Counted from the stretch's first letter, positions 49,001-60,000 are shown. The stretch is 64,000 nucleotides of DNA from Cycas panzhihuaensis (GCA_023213395.1 CM041465.1:131385741-131449740), one strand, 5' to 3'. A program made the numbers and translations. The notes: generated by a model not told the origin, from the letters alone.

Positions 49001-49559
49001 TTATATATTGAAGTCGAGGTCTATATCTTTTATTCTTAGCATATAATCCATTATTTCATAAATATTAGATGCACTTTTAACATTGCTCACCTTGCTCTAT
49101 TTTCTTCTCTTTGGTGACATTGCCTCTTTCTTGTGCCACATTCTCAGACTCCCATCTCCCTTTCTTAATTTGTCCTAAACATCCGATTTTGATTCGATGG
49201 GGAAGAGTTTACTTAACCCTGTTCACATTCGAGGATCCTTAAGCTATAATCATTCTTTCTATACTTGTATTAAACATGTTTATGTCAATAACAATTGCAT
49301 CTTCTATTGTAATCTTGAAATATTCCCAATAAATAAAGCAAGGTTAAAATACTTTGATTTCTTGACTGTCTGGAATGACATTTATATATTTTATACAAAG
49401 TCTCAATCTTGTAAAATTTTATTTATAGAATAAGAAAAGCATATATTCCAAATAAGGGGGCATTTATGGTAGTATGACTCTAATTATACGTAAAAGTTTT
49501 AAGACAAAGATTCTCCAATAATAGAGATTTAGACCATGCATGATCAGAGAGTAAAATCA
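49001..49559 (+). other. Pararetrovirus interval between capsid and RT, protease not recognised
   Basis: A caulimovirid would have an aspartic protease here. An open stretch 49197-49433 (78 residues) shows no DTG/DSG active-site triplet, so I leave it unassigned. Confidence 0.45.
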
Positions 49560-50184
49560 AAGTCAATTTCTCACACTCTTATAGATCAACAAGAATTAAA
49601 GAAATAGATTTAAGAGCTATTAGAAGCAGAGCTAATCAAGCAATGTAAAAGCACCTATAATTGTGCAAGATTATTAGTAAGAAATCATGTAGAGGTAAAG
49701 AGAGGAAAAGCTCAAATGATAATAAATTATAAATCTCTAAATGAGATTACAATTCTATTTCATTATCTATTACTAAAGAAAGATATGATTTTACAGAAAA
49801 TTAAGAATGTTAATATCTTCTTAAAATTTGATCACAAAAATGGATATTATTAAATCTAGACAAGAGAAGAAAATTGACACTAAATAGTGTTCTCGATACT
49901 AAAAGGTTCATATAAATGGAATATAGTACCTTTCGATCTCTGTAATACTCCAATATATTTTTAAAAAAGAATGGACTATATTTTTGGTCCATACGAATTG
50001 ATCTGTGTATATATTGATGATATCCTAATATTCAACAATTCTTTTGAAGGACATGTACAACATTTAAGGATATTTATAGATTTAATAAATAGATATGAAA
50101 TATGTCTATTAGCCAAAAACATGGTTATTATTTGAGAAGAAATTATATATTTGGGGATTGGATATAATTTATCAAACAAGGAAG
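49560..50184 (+). pseudogene. Endogenous pararetrovirus: reverse transcriptase fragment
   Basis: Plus-strand blocks in order: EVKRGKAQMIINYKSLN (about 49690), a typical caulimovirid RT start; FLKFDHKNGYY (about 49820); YKWNIVPFDLCNTP (about 49915); the catalytic box VYIDDILIF (about 50010); and an IIYLGIG block (about 50140). RT of such viruses copies pregenomic RNA, and integrated copies are fossils. RNase H is missing because the 5' end of LINE E joins at about 50184. Several stops show inactivity. The RGKAxMIINYK signature favours a caulimovirid over gypsy. Confidence 0.75.
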
Positions 50185-50719
50185 ACAGACGACTGCGAAC
50201 GCAAAAACGACTGCGAAGAAGCTAGGGTTAGCCCGGAGGTGGGGAAGAGCATGCGACAGAGCTGGGTTCCTGCGATGGGCCCAAAGAAGAGAGGCAGGCG
50301 TAGGGTGCCATGGCGCCCCTCTTTAGACAAATGTGGCATAGATAGAAGGGACAATGAGCCCTTGAAGGAAGGACCCCTAGCGTAGGGCAAAATGGGCCTA
50401 GAAGGCATCCGGCTAGAGTGCGGAGCAGTAGCTATCCCAGCCGAGCATATGGTATCGAAGCGTTAAACCAGAGGAGCAGGAAAAGAGGGGACATCAAGTC
50501 CATAGAAGAAGAGATTTCCAAGGTGACGACAAACAGACAGCTCCATGACGAAAGGGTGTATGTTCTTCTAAATCCCTAGAAGTGGAAGAAGAGGCTGTGA
50601 ACGGCAAACAAGTGTGCAAGCTATCCCAGGAAGGAAGAGATTGCCAGGAATCAAGCTTATAGACTCAAATCCAAGTGAGTGCATGCAGTTTTCATTAGTT
50701 ACTGTGGTTGTAATTTAAA
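50185..50719 (+). other. LINE E 5' untranslated region
   Basis: GC-rich and CpG-containing, starting near agacgactgcgaacg. Ends at the ORF1 ATG at 50720. Open frames on either strand here (50158-50385, 50172-50408) show no domain. Confidence 0.7.
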
Positions 50720-52111
50720 ATGTTGTAAGATCTAGCAAACCATACTCAGTCCTTGCCTTCGAGTAGGACTTATCTCGATGCCCTAAAGAATGGAAACTCT
50801 GAAGAATTTGAGATCTACCCTATGCTAAAAGACAACCAATTTAAGATTACAGTCTTGAAGGAGTTAATCGATAAAACTATCCAATACTGGGAAAATAGTT
50901 TGGTGGATAGGTTTTTAGGACCTAGACCAGGCCTGGATATTATCAGAGAATGGATAAGAAACAAATGGAAAACAAGGACCCTAGTTGAGGTGATGGCCAT
51001 GCCAAAGGGGTGTGTCCTCTTTAGATTTGCAAATCAAGAAGATATGATTTCTATTCTCTTAAAATCCCCGTGGATGTTTGGTAGGAAAGCTATGACTTTA
51101 GAAAAATGACACCCGGACTTTGACCCGGGAATCCCAATGGTCAAACAAACCCTAGTATGGGTGTAGATACTGGGGCTACCACTGTATTTTTAGAACTTGG
51201 AGGTGGTTAAAGGAGCAGCCAGGATGATCGGGCCTTTACTAGCATTAGACTCAGCGATAAAACACAGATCTCGACTAATGAATGTCAGATTTTACGTTCT
51301 AGCTAGGCTAGACTGCGATCTTCTAGAGGAATTAGATATCGATTCAACAAGAAAGGTTATAAACCAGAGATTATTCTATGAAGTGAAAGGATTTAGATGT
51401 TCAAAGTGCAGGTGCAAGGGGCATCTACCCTTTCAATGCCTAGGAGTTCAGGATAAAGAAGAGGGTAATAAAGGGCAAGAAGATAAAGAAATTATAGTAG
51501 TTAGAGGAGAGGCCCCAGATTCAGATAATGACAAGGAAGAGAGTAATAAAGAGAAAGAAGATAAATAATGTGAAGCAGTAAAAGGAGAGGTCCCAGTATC
51601 AGATTCTGACAAGATCCAAGAAGGGTTGGGCCAGGTGACAATTTTAGAACCTACCGCGACAATGGAGTGTTCTAAAGATTAGGTTGTGGGACATCAAAGG
51701 ATTGACAACCAAGCTGATGCGGGTGGGGAAACCCCCCCAATACCTAAAGAGTCAGTTTTGACCGAGCAAGCGAAGGACATTAACTGGGATGAGGAAGATT
51801 ACCTCTCAGAGGCTGAAGAGGGGAGGATTCAGGACTTAGGACAGGGGGAGGATCAGCTAGGATCAGTAGCAGAGGGGGTTGGGAGAATAAAAGGGGGGGC
51901 CAAAGGGGCAGAACGTGGGAAGGCAGGAGGGGGGATTTGAAAATGGATTTCCAAAGATAAAAGTAAATTGCCAAACCCAAAAAAGGCACCCGATTTTGGG
52001 ATAGAAAAGAGGGTTAGTAGACCATCTAAAAAGGCAACTATGGAGAAGGAAACAGTGGCCCAAATCGATATGGGATACCAGAGCACTTTAAAGGAAGGGG
52101 GGGGTGATTGA
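50720..52111 (+). pseudogene. LINE E ORF1 (DUF4283 type with CCHC knuckle)
   Basis: One frame runs from ATG 50720 to TGA 52109-52111, with in-frame stops and no frameshift that I can see. The third codon is already TAA (probably a former CAA). 50753-51109 holds PSSRTYLDALKNGNSEEFEI, ENSLVDRFLGPRPGLDII and VEVMAMPKGCVLFRFANQED, the DUF4283 core. 51197-51568 holds RLMNVRFYVLARLD and a complete CCHC knuckle CSKCRCKGHLPFQC. The rest is acidic and low complexity. It would bind LINE RNA and is dead through about eight stops. Confidence 0.88.
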
Positions 52112-52165
52112 AGGCCCCCTTCTCAGAAGCAGGAAAGGATGATGTGGGGGGGAGGTGAGATAACC

Positions 52166-54664
52166 ATGAAGGTATTATCCTGGAATATTAGGGGCCTTAA
52201 TGCCCCATCAAAGTATAGATTGGTTAAGGAAGTGAGGATCAGGACAAGCGCATACATAGTTCTATTGTAGGAGACTAAACTTGACTAGATAAAGGAAACA
52301 TAGGTATTTAACAAGATATGGAGGAGGGGAGAAGGGAGAGTGGTTGTGGGGTTAGCAGGCTCAGGGGGGCTATCTTCCCTTTGGAACCCAAGCAGGTGGA
52401 AAGGTTTTGAGGTGGTCAGAAGTGAACACTTCATTACCTTATGTTTGGTATGTGGGAGGACAAATAGACCTTGCTGGATCATTAACGTTTACACCCCTAT
52501 AATAGTGAAGGGAAGGAAGAGATTATGGGAAAGAATTGTGGAGGTACATAAAGACTAGAATGGCCCATGGCTGGTTGCCAAGGACTTTAATATGACTCTC
52601 TCTCTAGAGGAAAAGAAAGGGCGGCAAGAGGGGTGGTCCAGGAGCATGTCTGATCTTGGAGATTTTCTAGAATTAGGTAGTTTAATAGATGTTCCTCTTA
52701 GGGGATCCAGGTTTACTTAGTCAAACTGAAGATTGGGACACAACCATATTCAGATAAAGTTAGATAGAATGTTAACCAATTATGAATGGGCTTCCCAATA
52801 TAAGGACATTAAACTTGAGGCTCTCTCGAAAATGGGCTCGGACCATTCTCCTTTGGTTTTGGAGTCTTCTTATTGAGGTAAGCTAGGAGGGGTCCCTTTC
52901 CACTTCGAATTAATGTGGCAGCAACACCCCGATCTTAGGGAGAGCATTAGGGAGTGGTGGGGAATCTCGGTGATTGGGTTTACCATGTTTAAGTTCTCGA
53001 AAAAGCTAAATTGGATTAAACAACAGATCAAAATTTGGAACAAGGAGGTGGTCGGAAATATTTTCGAAGATAAAGGATGCCTGATGGAGGAGCTAAAAAG
53101 GACGGAGGATAGGATTCAACTTGAGGGTAGAACACAGGCCTTGGATTAAATATAACACTCAACCACTATAAAATTAGAAGAGGTGTTGACTAGGGAGGAA
53201 CTCCACTGGAAACAGAAGTCCAGGGAATTATGGATAAGGGAGGGAGATAGAAATACTAAGTTTTTCCACTTGTCAACATTGAAGCACATGTCCTATAATA
53301 AGATCAGCAAATTACAAAGTAAGGAAGGGGTTATGAACGATACGGAAGATCAGATAAGAGGAATAGCGATGGATTACTTTAAAGAGTTATATGAAGAACT
53401 AGGATGCTAGGACCTGGATTTAAGGACAATCCTCCTGCAATATATTCTAAGAGTAATCACGAAAGCTCAAGACAGAAAACTGACAGAACTATTCTCCCAA
53501 GACAAAGTCGAGAGAGCCCTATTCAAAATGGGATGGGATAAAGCCCCCGGGCTGGATGGGTTCCCGCCTGGCTTCTTCCAAGAATACTAGGACATTATTA
53601 AGGATGACCTAATTTTGGTACTGAATGAATTTTTTCGAAGGAAGACTATTTTGAAAGAATGGCAGACCACTTTTTTGGTCTTGATCCTGAAAATGGCAGG
53701 AGTAGAAGCAATGGAAGACTTCAGACCGATTAGCTTATGCAATGTAAAATATAAAATTCTAGCTAAAGTGTTGGCGAATTGCCTTAAAGAATGTTTACCA
53801 TCCATTATCTCTCCAAACCAGGATGGTTTCGTTAAAGGAAGACAAATTATGGATGATATAATTACAGTTCATGAGACAATTCACTCAACCTATCACAGGA
53901 GGGAAGCAGGTATGGTACTAAAAATAGATATGTCTAAGGCCTATGATCAGGTAGCATGGGATTATTTGTTGGAATGTATAAAAGCATTTGGTTTTGGGGA
54001 GGTCTAGAGGGAATGGATGAGATGTTGTATATCTAGTATATCGTTCTTAGTGATTATAAATGGTAGGTCGACACCCTTCTTCCCCGAATATAGGGGGATA
54101 AGACAAGGTGATCCCCTATCTCCTTTCCTCTTTATTATAATGGCAGAATTGTTAGGGAGGGCTATAGAGGTAGCTAAGAGGATAGGGCTGGTATCAAGAC
54201 TGAATCCCTCATCCAATTTGGAAAATATTACTCATCACCAGTTTATCATCGATAACATCTTTCTGAGAAAGGCATCCCTTGGTAAGGCTCGGGCCCTGAA
54301 AGAAGGGCTTCAGGCCTATGAGTGGGCTTCTAATAAAAAAATAAACCTGGATAACAGCTTAGTTTTTTTCATCAACATCCCAGAGAGGCTGCAGAGGAGG
54401 ATCAACAGGGGTTTAGAGATTCCCACTAGACAGTTTCCTGCCTCGTATTTGGGGATGTCCCTTTTCATGGGAAAGATGGATAAGAACCTGTGGGACCCCA
54501 TTATGGGGAGGTTTAGTAGGAAGCTAGTAGGTTGGAAAGGGGCACTTCTTAGTTGGGCCAGGAAAATCCAACTGGTAGTGGCCTCTCTTCAGAGTATTCT
54601 AGTCTACCAAATGTCCTTATTCAAGATGCCATGCAAGGTTATTTCAACTCTTGAAGGCCTTATG
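52166..54664 (+). pseudogene. LINE E ORF2, first part: endonuclease and RT
   Basis: ATG 52166 begins MKVLSWNIRGLNAPSKYR, the L1 endonuclease signature. Further motifs are WIINVYTP (about 52480), VAKDFNMTLSLEEKK (about 52580), IQIKLDRMLTNYEW (about 52750) and MGSDHSPLVLE (about 52835). RT: WDKAPGLDGFPPGFFQEY (about 53535), EDFRPISLCNVKYKILAKVLAN (53715), ISPNQDGFVKGRQ, IRQGDPLSPFLF (about 54100), then FIIDN (about 54245) where the family has FVDD, so a catalytic Asp is gone. LPTTYLGM appears as FPASYLGM. Twelve in-frame stops and no frameshift were seen over 2.5 kb; eight stops are TAG, mostly at Trp or Gln positions. Confidence 0.92.
54479..54664 (+). repeat. 186-bp direct repeat, left copy, flanking the gypsy segment
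   Basis: Base-for-base the same as 62847-63032 as far as I can read. It is LINE E ORF2 sequence (from DKNLWDPIMGRF to STLEGLM). It ends where foreign DNA begins at 54665. Confidence 0.97.
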
Positions 54665-54689
54665 CCAAATGTCCTTATCATGGCATTTG

Positions 54690-55693
54690 TGGGGGCCACT
54701 TTGGGGGCCAATCCATGGCCCAAAGGATCCTCCGTGTGGGCTACTACTGGCCGTCCTTATTCAAGGACGCCCATGCTTGTGCCCTTAGATGCCGGCGTTG
54801 TCAGGAACACGCTAACGTCTCCCACGTGCCCTCTGAGGCGTTACACCCTATCGTGTCTCCGTGGCCCTTCTCGCAGTGGGGTTTGGACCTCATTGGGGCT
54901 ATATCGCCGCCATCTTCCGCTGACATAAATTTATTCTCGGCCACCAGTACTTTACTAAATGGGTGGAGGCAATCCCCATCCACTACCCACAGCAGGCGAT
55001 AGCCACTTTCGTCTACCAGCACATTATCTGTCGCTTTGGGATCCCAGACATTCTAATCACAGATAATGGAACTCCCTTCTGTAATAAGGAGATGGACGAA
55101 TTATGTGAGAGATTCAAAATCTCGCATAAGACGTCGTCCCCCTATTACCCCCAAGCCAACGGGCAAATCGAGTCTTTCAACAAAACGCTCATTGGCATTT
55201 TGAAGAAAACCGTTGCCCAATCTCAAAGGCGGCACATCCGACTCCCTTCATACAGCCTCTGGCACCTCTGTCACGGGACTCTGGGATGACCCCATTCTCG
55301 TTAGTGTACGGGCGGCGATACTCCCGTTGGAAGTGGAGATCCCTTCTCTTGGGTTTCCCTTGAGGCCTCATCGATGAGGATTCTATTCGCCAGCTCGCCT
55401 CCTCGACCTCGAAGCCACGGATGAGAAGTGCTTAGCGGCTTACCAGCGAACCTTGCTTGAGTCTTCAAAGGACATACGATAAACGCCTCCGTGCTCGTCC
55501 TTTGTGTCACAGGGACCATGTCCTCAAATTGGAGTATCTCACGATCGCTTGGCCAAATTCGGGCCCAAGTGGGTAGGTCCCTTAAATCGTTCTCGAAAGC
55601 CTCGCAGCAGGCGCATATAGGATCGCCACCTTGGGCGGCTTGGAGTTTGAAAAAGCGGTCAATGGGAAATTCCTCAAGAAGTTCTACGCGTGA
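54690..55693 (+). pseudogene. Ty3/gypsy integrase, C-terminal two thirds of pol end
   Basis: It opens in the zinc-binding module (AQRILRVGYYWPSLFKDAHA, CRRCQEHAN), then LHPIVSPWPFSQWGLDLIG with the first core Asp (about 54885), a shift near 54950, then VEAIPIHY, CRFGIPDILITDNGTPF with the second Asp (about 55065), SPYYPQANGQIESFNKTLIGIL with the Glu (about 55165). The tail continues with breaks to GGLEFEKAVNGKFLKKFYA and a stop at about 55693. Integrase inserts the cDNA. No chromodomain is seen. RT, RNase H and protease are absent because the segment starts here. Confidence 0.9.
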
Positions 55694-55715
55694 TTTCCTC
55701 ACCTTGCTCCGAAAC

Positions 55716-55970
55716 GAGCCTAAACTACCATCTCAAATTGTTCTCATTCTTCCCAACCATGGGTTGGATGGCAATTTAAGATGGATCCGTGCTCCGGCTT
55801 GAGCCTAAACTACCATCTCAAATTGTTCTCATTCTTCCCAACCATGGGGTGAATGGCAATTTAAGATGGATCCTTGCTCTGAAACGAGCTTAAACTACCA
55901 TTTTGAACTGTCACCATTCTCCCCAGCTGGTGGGATGGCGGTTTAGGTGGATTTCTCTTGGTTTTGCTTC
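55716..55970 (+). repeat. 85-bp unit repeated three times after gypsy integrase
   Basis: Units start gagcctaaac at 55716 and 55801, and gagcttaaac at 55886, spaced 85 bp each. The third unit is more diverged. They begin 22 bp after the integrase stop. Confidence 0.93.
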
Positions 55971-56952
55971 TGGTTCCTCCCGCGGAACCCGCGTTCCCGT
56001 TTGCTCTTGGGAACCTTTGTCCTCCTACTTGGGCATCCTCCAACTGGGACGACGCTAGGGAGTATCGTTACTCCCCCTCCCGTGCTTGTGGTTTCCTTCG
56101 CATATTCCGCTATGCTCCCCTGTGGACGTGCATGTCGCCCTATCTTCTAACCTCACGCCTCTCGATCACCTCTGTTTACGGTGGTTGTGTGTACTCCTGT
56201 TAGACATATGGCCATACATGGAAGGAAACACATGCATATTACAACAAAATATTTACAACAAATATCTACAACGAAAACCTGCATATTTACAAAACTTTAC
56301 AACAAAACATATACATTTACACATTCACATATTTGCATATTTACATATTTACATTTACAACATACAGAAATCATTCATTTACAAAATAAATCATACATGC
56401 TACCTCTATCATGCATGATACACACCATTTCATGTCAAAATGGGGTTCCAACTCCCCCATGTATATGTGTATATATAAAAAAAAAAGAGGTGTCATAGTA
56501 CATCGTATATATGGGAAGCCGGGATCCTTGCAGGGGGGGTACAATCATGTGAGCCCACATATGACCCCCACAGGAGGCTTTCCCGTCAAAATCTATACAT
56601 GTGCATACCCACTCTTTCTGCTGTCACGATCCGGGGTTCCGTCCCGGTGCAGTGTGATCCTCGCACAGGGACCACATCCTGCGAGGCTCCTCCTGAGCCT
56701 CATGTTGCTGCCTCGCTCTCCTCGTCCGAGGCCGTCTCGGTCGTGGCCGTGTGTGTATGTGTCCGGCTCCGGCTCGACCTAGAGACCATCTGTGCCACCA
56801 GCTGGTCGTAGCGGACCTGGATGCGGTCCCTCTCGCCTCGAGTCCCTCCTCGGCGACTCTCGCCTATCCTCGATGCCTTAAGGCGCTCCTCTGGGGCTGA
56901 GGCAGTCTTGATCCTGTGTCCCCTCTGGCAGCTCTGGCTCTGTCCTCATGAC
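55971..56952. other. Interval between gypsy repeats and antisense gene, including an A/C/T-rich repeat tract
   Basis: 56210-56420 is a degenerate tandem tract of catatttaca/tttacaaca words in otherwise GC-rich DNA. The rest carries no recognised domain. Several overlapping open frames on both strands (for example 56086-56418) are products of the composition. Confidence 0.6.
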
Positions 56953-57179
56953 TCATCTCGCCGCCCACAGTCGCGTCGAGCTCTCGGCTGTTGCCGAATG
57001 CCATGTGCTCTGGGTCTCTGCAACCCGGATGTCTCGTACTCTCACGGTTAGGCGAGCGCTGCATGTAGGCTCTGTCGATCTGGCGCATCTTACGCTGGAT
57101 GGGCGGTTGCCCTCTGCGTGAACACGAGGGAACAACTCTCTCACCGCAGCCTCGACTAGCCTCTGTACCTCCGCTACAC

Positions 57180-57288
57180 CTGCCAATGCAACATGCCATG
57201 TGTCAGCGTGTACCCTCAATGTGTATAAGAAAACAAAATCAAAGCTCTGTCTAGATGTCAAACGACTAAGGAAGCAGTTAGGTCTCAC
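57180..57288 (-). other. Predicted intron 2 of the PMD gene (109 bp)
   Basis: On the minus strand the donor reads cag/gtgaga and the acceptor ttggcag/gtgtag. Removing it joins the Ala/Glu-rich frame to a GVAEVQRLVEAAVRELF helix. Confidence 0.5.
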
Positions 57289-58406
57289 CTGCTGTGGCCG
57301 CCGGTCCCTCTGCTCGGGCGACATCCTCCTCTCCTAGCTCCCCGCCAGCTGCTGGTGCCTCATTCTCAGGCACGTCTTCTGCCTCTGCCTCATCTCTAGC
57401 AGGGACTGGCTCGACCCTCGCCCCTCCGGAGCTCCTCACGATCCGGAGCACAGCCTTCCCGTCCCTGCGCCTGCTCGCCTCATGACTCTGATGGGCTGCC
57501 CCTCCTGCAGCGACTCCAGATAGCCTGCTGCGTCCCATGAGATCGTGATGGGCGGCCCATCTCCCCCATCATCCAGTCCTCATCCCCAGGTCGCCGTGTC
57601 CTCGATGGGTGCTCCTCCTCCTCTGCTGGGTCATCGCCGCCCACCTCACCGCCTCATGGATGCCACGTGATGCAGCCGGGGTGAGGAGGTCAGTGATGTC
57701 AGCGTCGGCCGGCCGGCGGACATGAGGCGATCCTCTGTCCCTCTGAATCTCGTCGCCACACTGGACCATCGGGGCCCACCTCGCTATGGGGAGCGGTCCC
57801 CTGGCGCCCGCTGCAAAATGATCAAAACCGACCGCTGACAGCGTCTTTGTATGAGTCCTCCTCTGCAGGCCTCGATGGCGTCTGGTTGAGCGGCGAGGTT
57901 CGCCGCAACCAGAGTCGCCCAATCCATCCTCTCGGGCCTCACCGGCGTCTGCGTCCACCCATCCTCCGGGATCTCTGTAGTTACATTTCCGGAGATCGGA
58001 GCAGAATGCATAGTAAAATAAGTTTCCTCGCGGGAATCCAGCCGAAGGGCTATGCGGAGGAGCTCCCTCACGCCATCTGGCTCCCGTGAGGAACCGAGGC
58101 GCCTCAGGTGTGTCGCCTCGGTCTTGGCGTCCTCAGTCTCACGGGCCTCCCGGTCGCCGGCACCCCCAGGATCCGTCTGACGTCCTCTGGAGTAATGGTG
58201 ACATCTCCAATCTGTGGTAAGTGGAATCGTGCCTCCTCTGTCCCGGTCGACACTATGTCCACTAGGAGTCTCTGATTCGATGTGAACTGGGGTCTTGAGG
58301 GCCTCAGACAGTAGTATCTCTTGAGGCCCTATCCTCCTCGGTCGACATCTCCATCCAACTCAAGATGGGCATCTTGAGCATTCTCATGATTATCCACCAT
58401 GATGGC

Positions 58407-58860
58407 CTGCAACCGGTGAAAATCGATCAAGTTAGTCTCCTAGCGGTCACTAGGCTCCTAGTATCTACTTGATTGTTTTTACGAGTTTGGGAGCTTTTGG
58501 GGCCCAGTTCTTTATTTTCGACTTTCGCTGCGTCTGCCCTAAACTTAGCGATGCAGCTAAGTTTAGAGGCGGGCCCATGGCGATTCTCCTGCGACCGCGG
58601 CCAAGATCGTGATCTGTGATCTTCTTGTGATCTGGCAACCCCTCTAAAAAGGGTTTTGGCAGAAAATCAAAAATTTTTGTGGTGGACCCCGTAGAGACCA
58701 GGGACAGTGTCTAATGCCTGGTCCCCGCCTCTTTCTGGGTCCGTTTCGGACTCCGAGAGGCCTCTAATCGCCCATGAGGGGCGCAAAATGCATTAAAATT
58801 AATTAAAAAGCAATAAACTTTAAGCTTTGAATTGACTAGGATATCGTTAGATCCACTCAC
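58407..58860 (-). other. Predicted intron 1 of the PMD gene (454 bp)
   Basis: On the minus strand the donor reads atcca/gtgagtgg and the acceptor caccggttgcag/gcc, six bases before the ATG at 58400. It contains a 9-bp inverted repeat, aaacttagc ... gctaagttt, at 58541-58564. Confidence 0.5.
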
Positions 58861-59042
58861 TGGATCCGGTCTGACGGTCGCCATAGCGTCTCCGGGATCG
58901 TGGCGACTGTCCCCTCGCTCGAATCCGACGGTCGGATCGTCCTCGGTGTGCCTCTGAAATCAGGTAGCGCTCCGCGTCGTAAGGAAAAGGCTCTAGTTTC
59001 GTACGAGAGCCGGTGAAAATGAATCCGGTTTTCATTGATCTT

Positions 59043-59053
59043 CCTTATATAGG
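59043..59053 (-). promoter_or_regulatory. Predicted TATA box of the antisense PMD gene
   Basis: The minus strand reads cctatataagg in GC-rich surroundings. Transcription would start near 59016 and run through a short exon to the gtgagt donor at 58860. The 560-bp CpG-rich gap up to 59577 would be shared with the divergent RNase H-fold ORF. Confidence 0.55.
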
Positions 59054-59576
59054 CGGGGGCCCCGGCGGGCACGTCTTAGTTTTAACCGTGGCGATCGTTG
59101 GGACCGTCTCGTCGCGCTGGTCACCTTTCCTTTCTGGCCCTATCACCCATTGTGCTCCATGGACGCCCTTCTTGCTTCCCCGTGCAGAGGCATTTATGGC
59201 GCTTCATGTTTGCGCTTTTTGGAGGGCCCGTTTTGCATCGTTTTGCACGCTGCTCCCGTGCGTGCCTGAGTTTATACTCGTTCGGCTCGTTTCGCCGCTC
59301 TGGACTCACCGCGATCCTTTTTCGCTCCCGGGGCCCCCAAAGGAAATGCTCCCCCGTCCGGGGGCATGTTTTGCTTCCCGAAGCAACTTTTGGAGACTCC
59401 GGGGTGCCCGTTTTCCGCTCACTCCCAGTCAGCGCCCTGATGACTTGCTCTCATTCTCGGGTAGCCTCATTGCTAGGTCCTCCTACCCTTCACGGCTCGC
59501 TTCGCGTCTGTTATTCGAGTCTCTGTGTTGCTTTTATTACTATTGGTGTTTTATTGCCAAAGCTTAGCATCTAGTC

Positions 59577-60000
59577 ATGTCTCTCCTTATTTTCACCGAT
59601 GGCGGAAGTCGCGGCAACCCCGGACCCTCCGCCGCTGCATGGATTCTCCGTAGCCCCTCCGGACACGACTACCTGCGTTCCGGAGTCTTTCTTCCTGAGG
59701 CCACCAATAACGAGCGAGTACGGCCGTTATTGAGGCCCTTACCGATGCTCTTCGCTTTCATCGCGGTTCCATTGTGTTGTTTTGCGATTCTCAGGTCGTG
59801 GTGTCCCATCTCACCTGGGTTTACAGTGCGGTGCCCTCACTTGAGAACCCGCGCGTCTGCCGCCAGGTCCCTTCTGGCTCGTTTCTCGGCAGTGGATATA
59901 CTGCATATCCCTAGGCCCCTCAATCTTTGAGGTCGACGACCTCGTCGCCTCATCCTTGGCGTCGCCTCCCTCTTACAGACAGCCCACGAGACTTGCCTGG
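59577..60000 (+). pseudogene. RNase H-fold ORF, archaeal/Tat-type RNase H, frameshifted
   Basis: ATG 59577 starts MSLLIFTDGGSRGNPGPS, the first strand of RNase H with the catalytic Asp in TDGGSRGNPGP. Then come TNNE with the second acidic residue (about 59705), a small shift, IEALTDALRFHRGSIVLFCDSQVVV with the third catalytic Asp (about 59790), and a late frame HIPRPLN (about 59910). RNase H cuts RNA in RNA/DNA hybrids; Tat-lineage gypsy elements carry a second RNase H of archaeal type, normally before integrase. Here it lies about 3.9 kb after integrase, head to head with the PMD gene. The upstream frame 59013-59567 is in phase but separated by one TAG. Confidence 0.72.

Larger units (their letters stand above)
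56953..59016 (-). pseudogene. Antisense plant mobile domain (PMD) gene with predicted introns, decayed
   Basis: From ATG 58400 the minus strand encodes MVDNHENAQDAHLELDG, one stop, then FTSNQRLLVDIVSTGTE, ARFHLPQIGDVTITPEDV and RRILGVPATGRPV. This is the N-terminal signature of the plant mobile domain (aminotransferase-like family; FHLP, a G/E-x-TIT-EDV block, LGxPxxGxPV), found both in transposon-carried and domesticated plant genes. After RPV the frame shifts; later blocks include EETYFTMHSAPISG (58000) and an Ala/Glu-rich tail (57278-57538). Predicted introns are 58407-58860 and 57180-57288. It lies antisense to the gypsy pol, downstream of integrase. A MULE-derived gene is the alternative. 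Confidence 0.68.

Noticed and set aside
53587-54216. Minus-strand open frames over LINE E
   Set aside because: They are antisense shadows of LINE E ORF2 RT, which is clearly encoded on the plus strand.
55301-55702. 133-residue minus-strand frame over the gypsy integrase end
   Set aside because: It is the shadow of the plus-strand integrase, whose motifs are unambiguous.
59013-59567. 184-residue plus-strand frame directly before the RNase H ORF and in phase with it
   Set aside because: Composition looks non-coding, a second frame is equally open, and it overlaps the proposed divergent promoter. A fusion read through the single TAG cannot be excluded.
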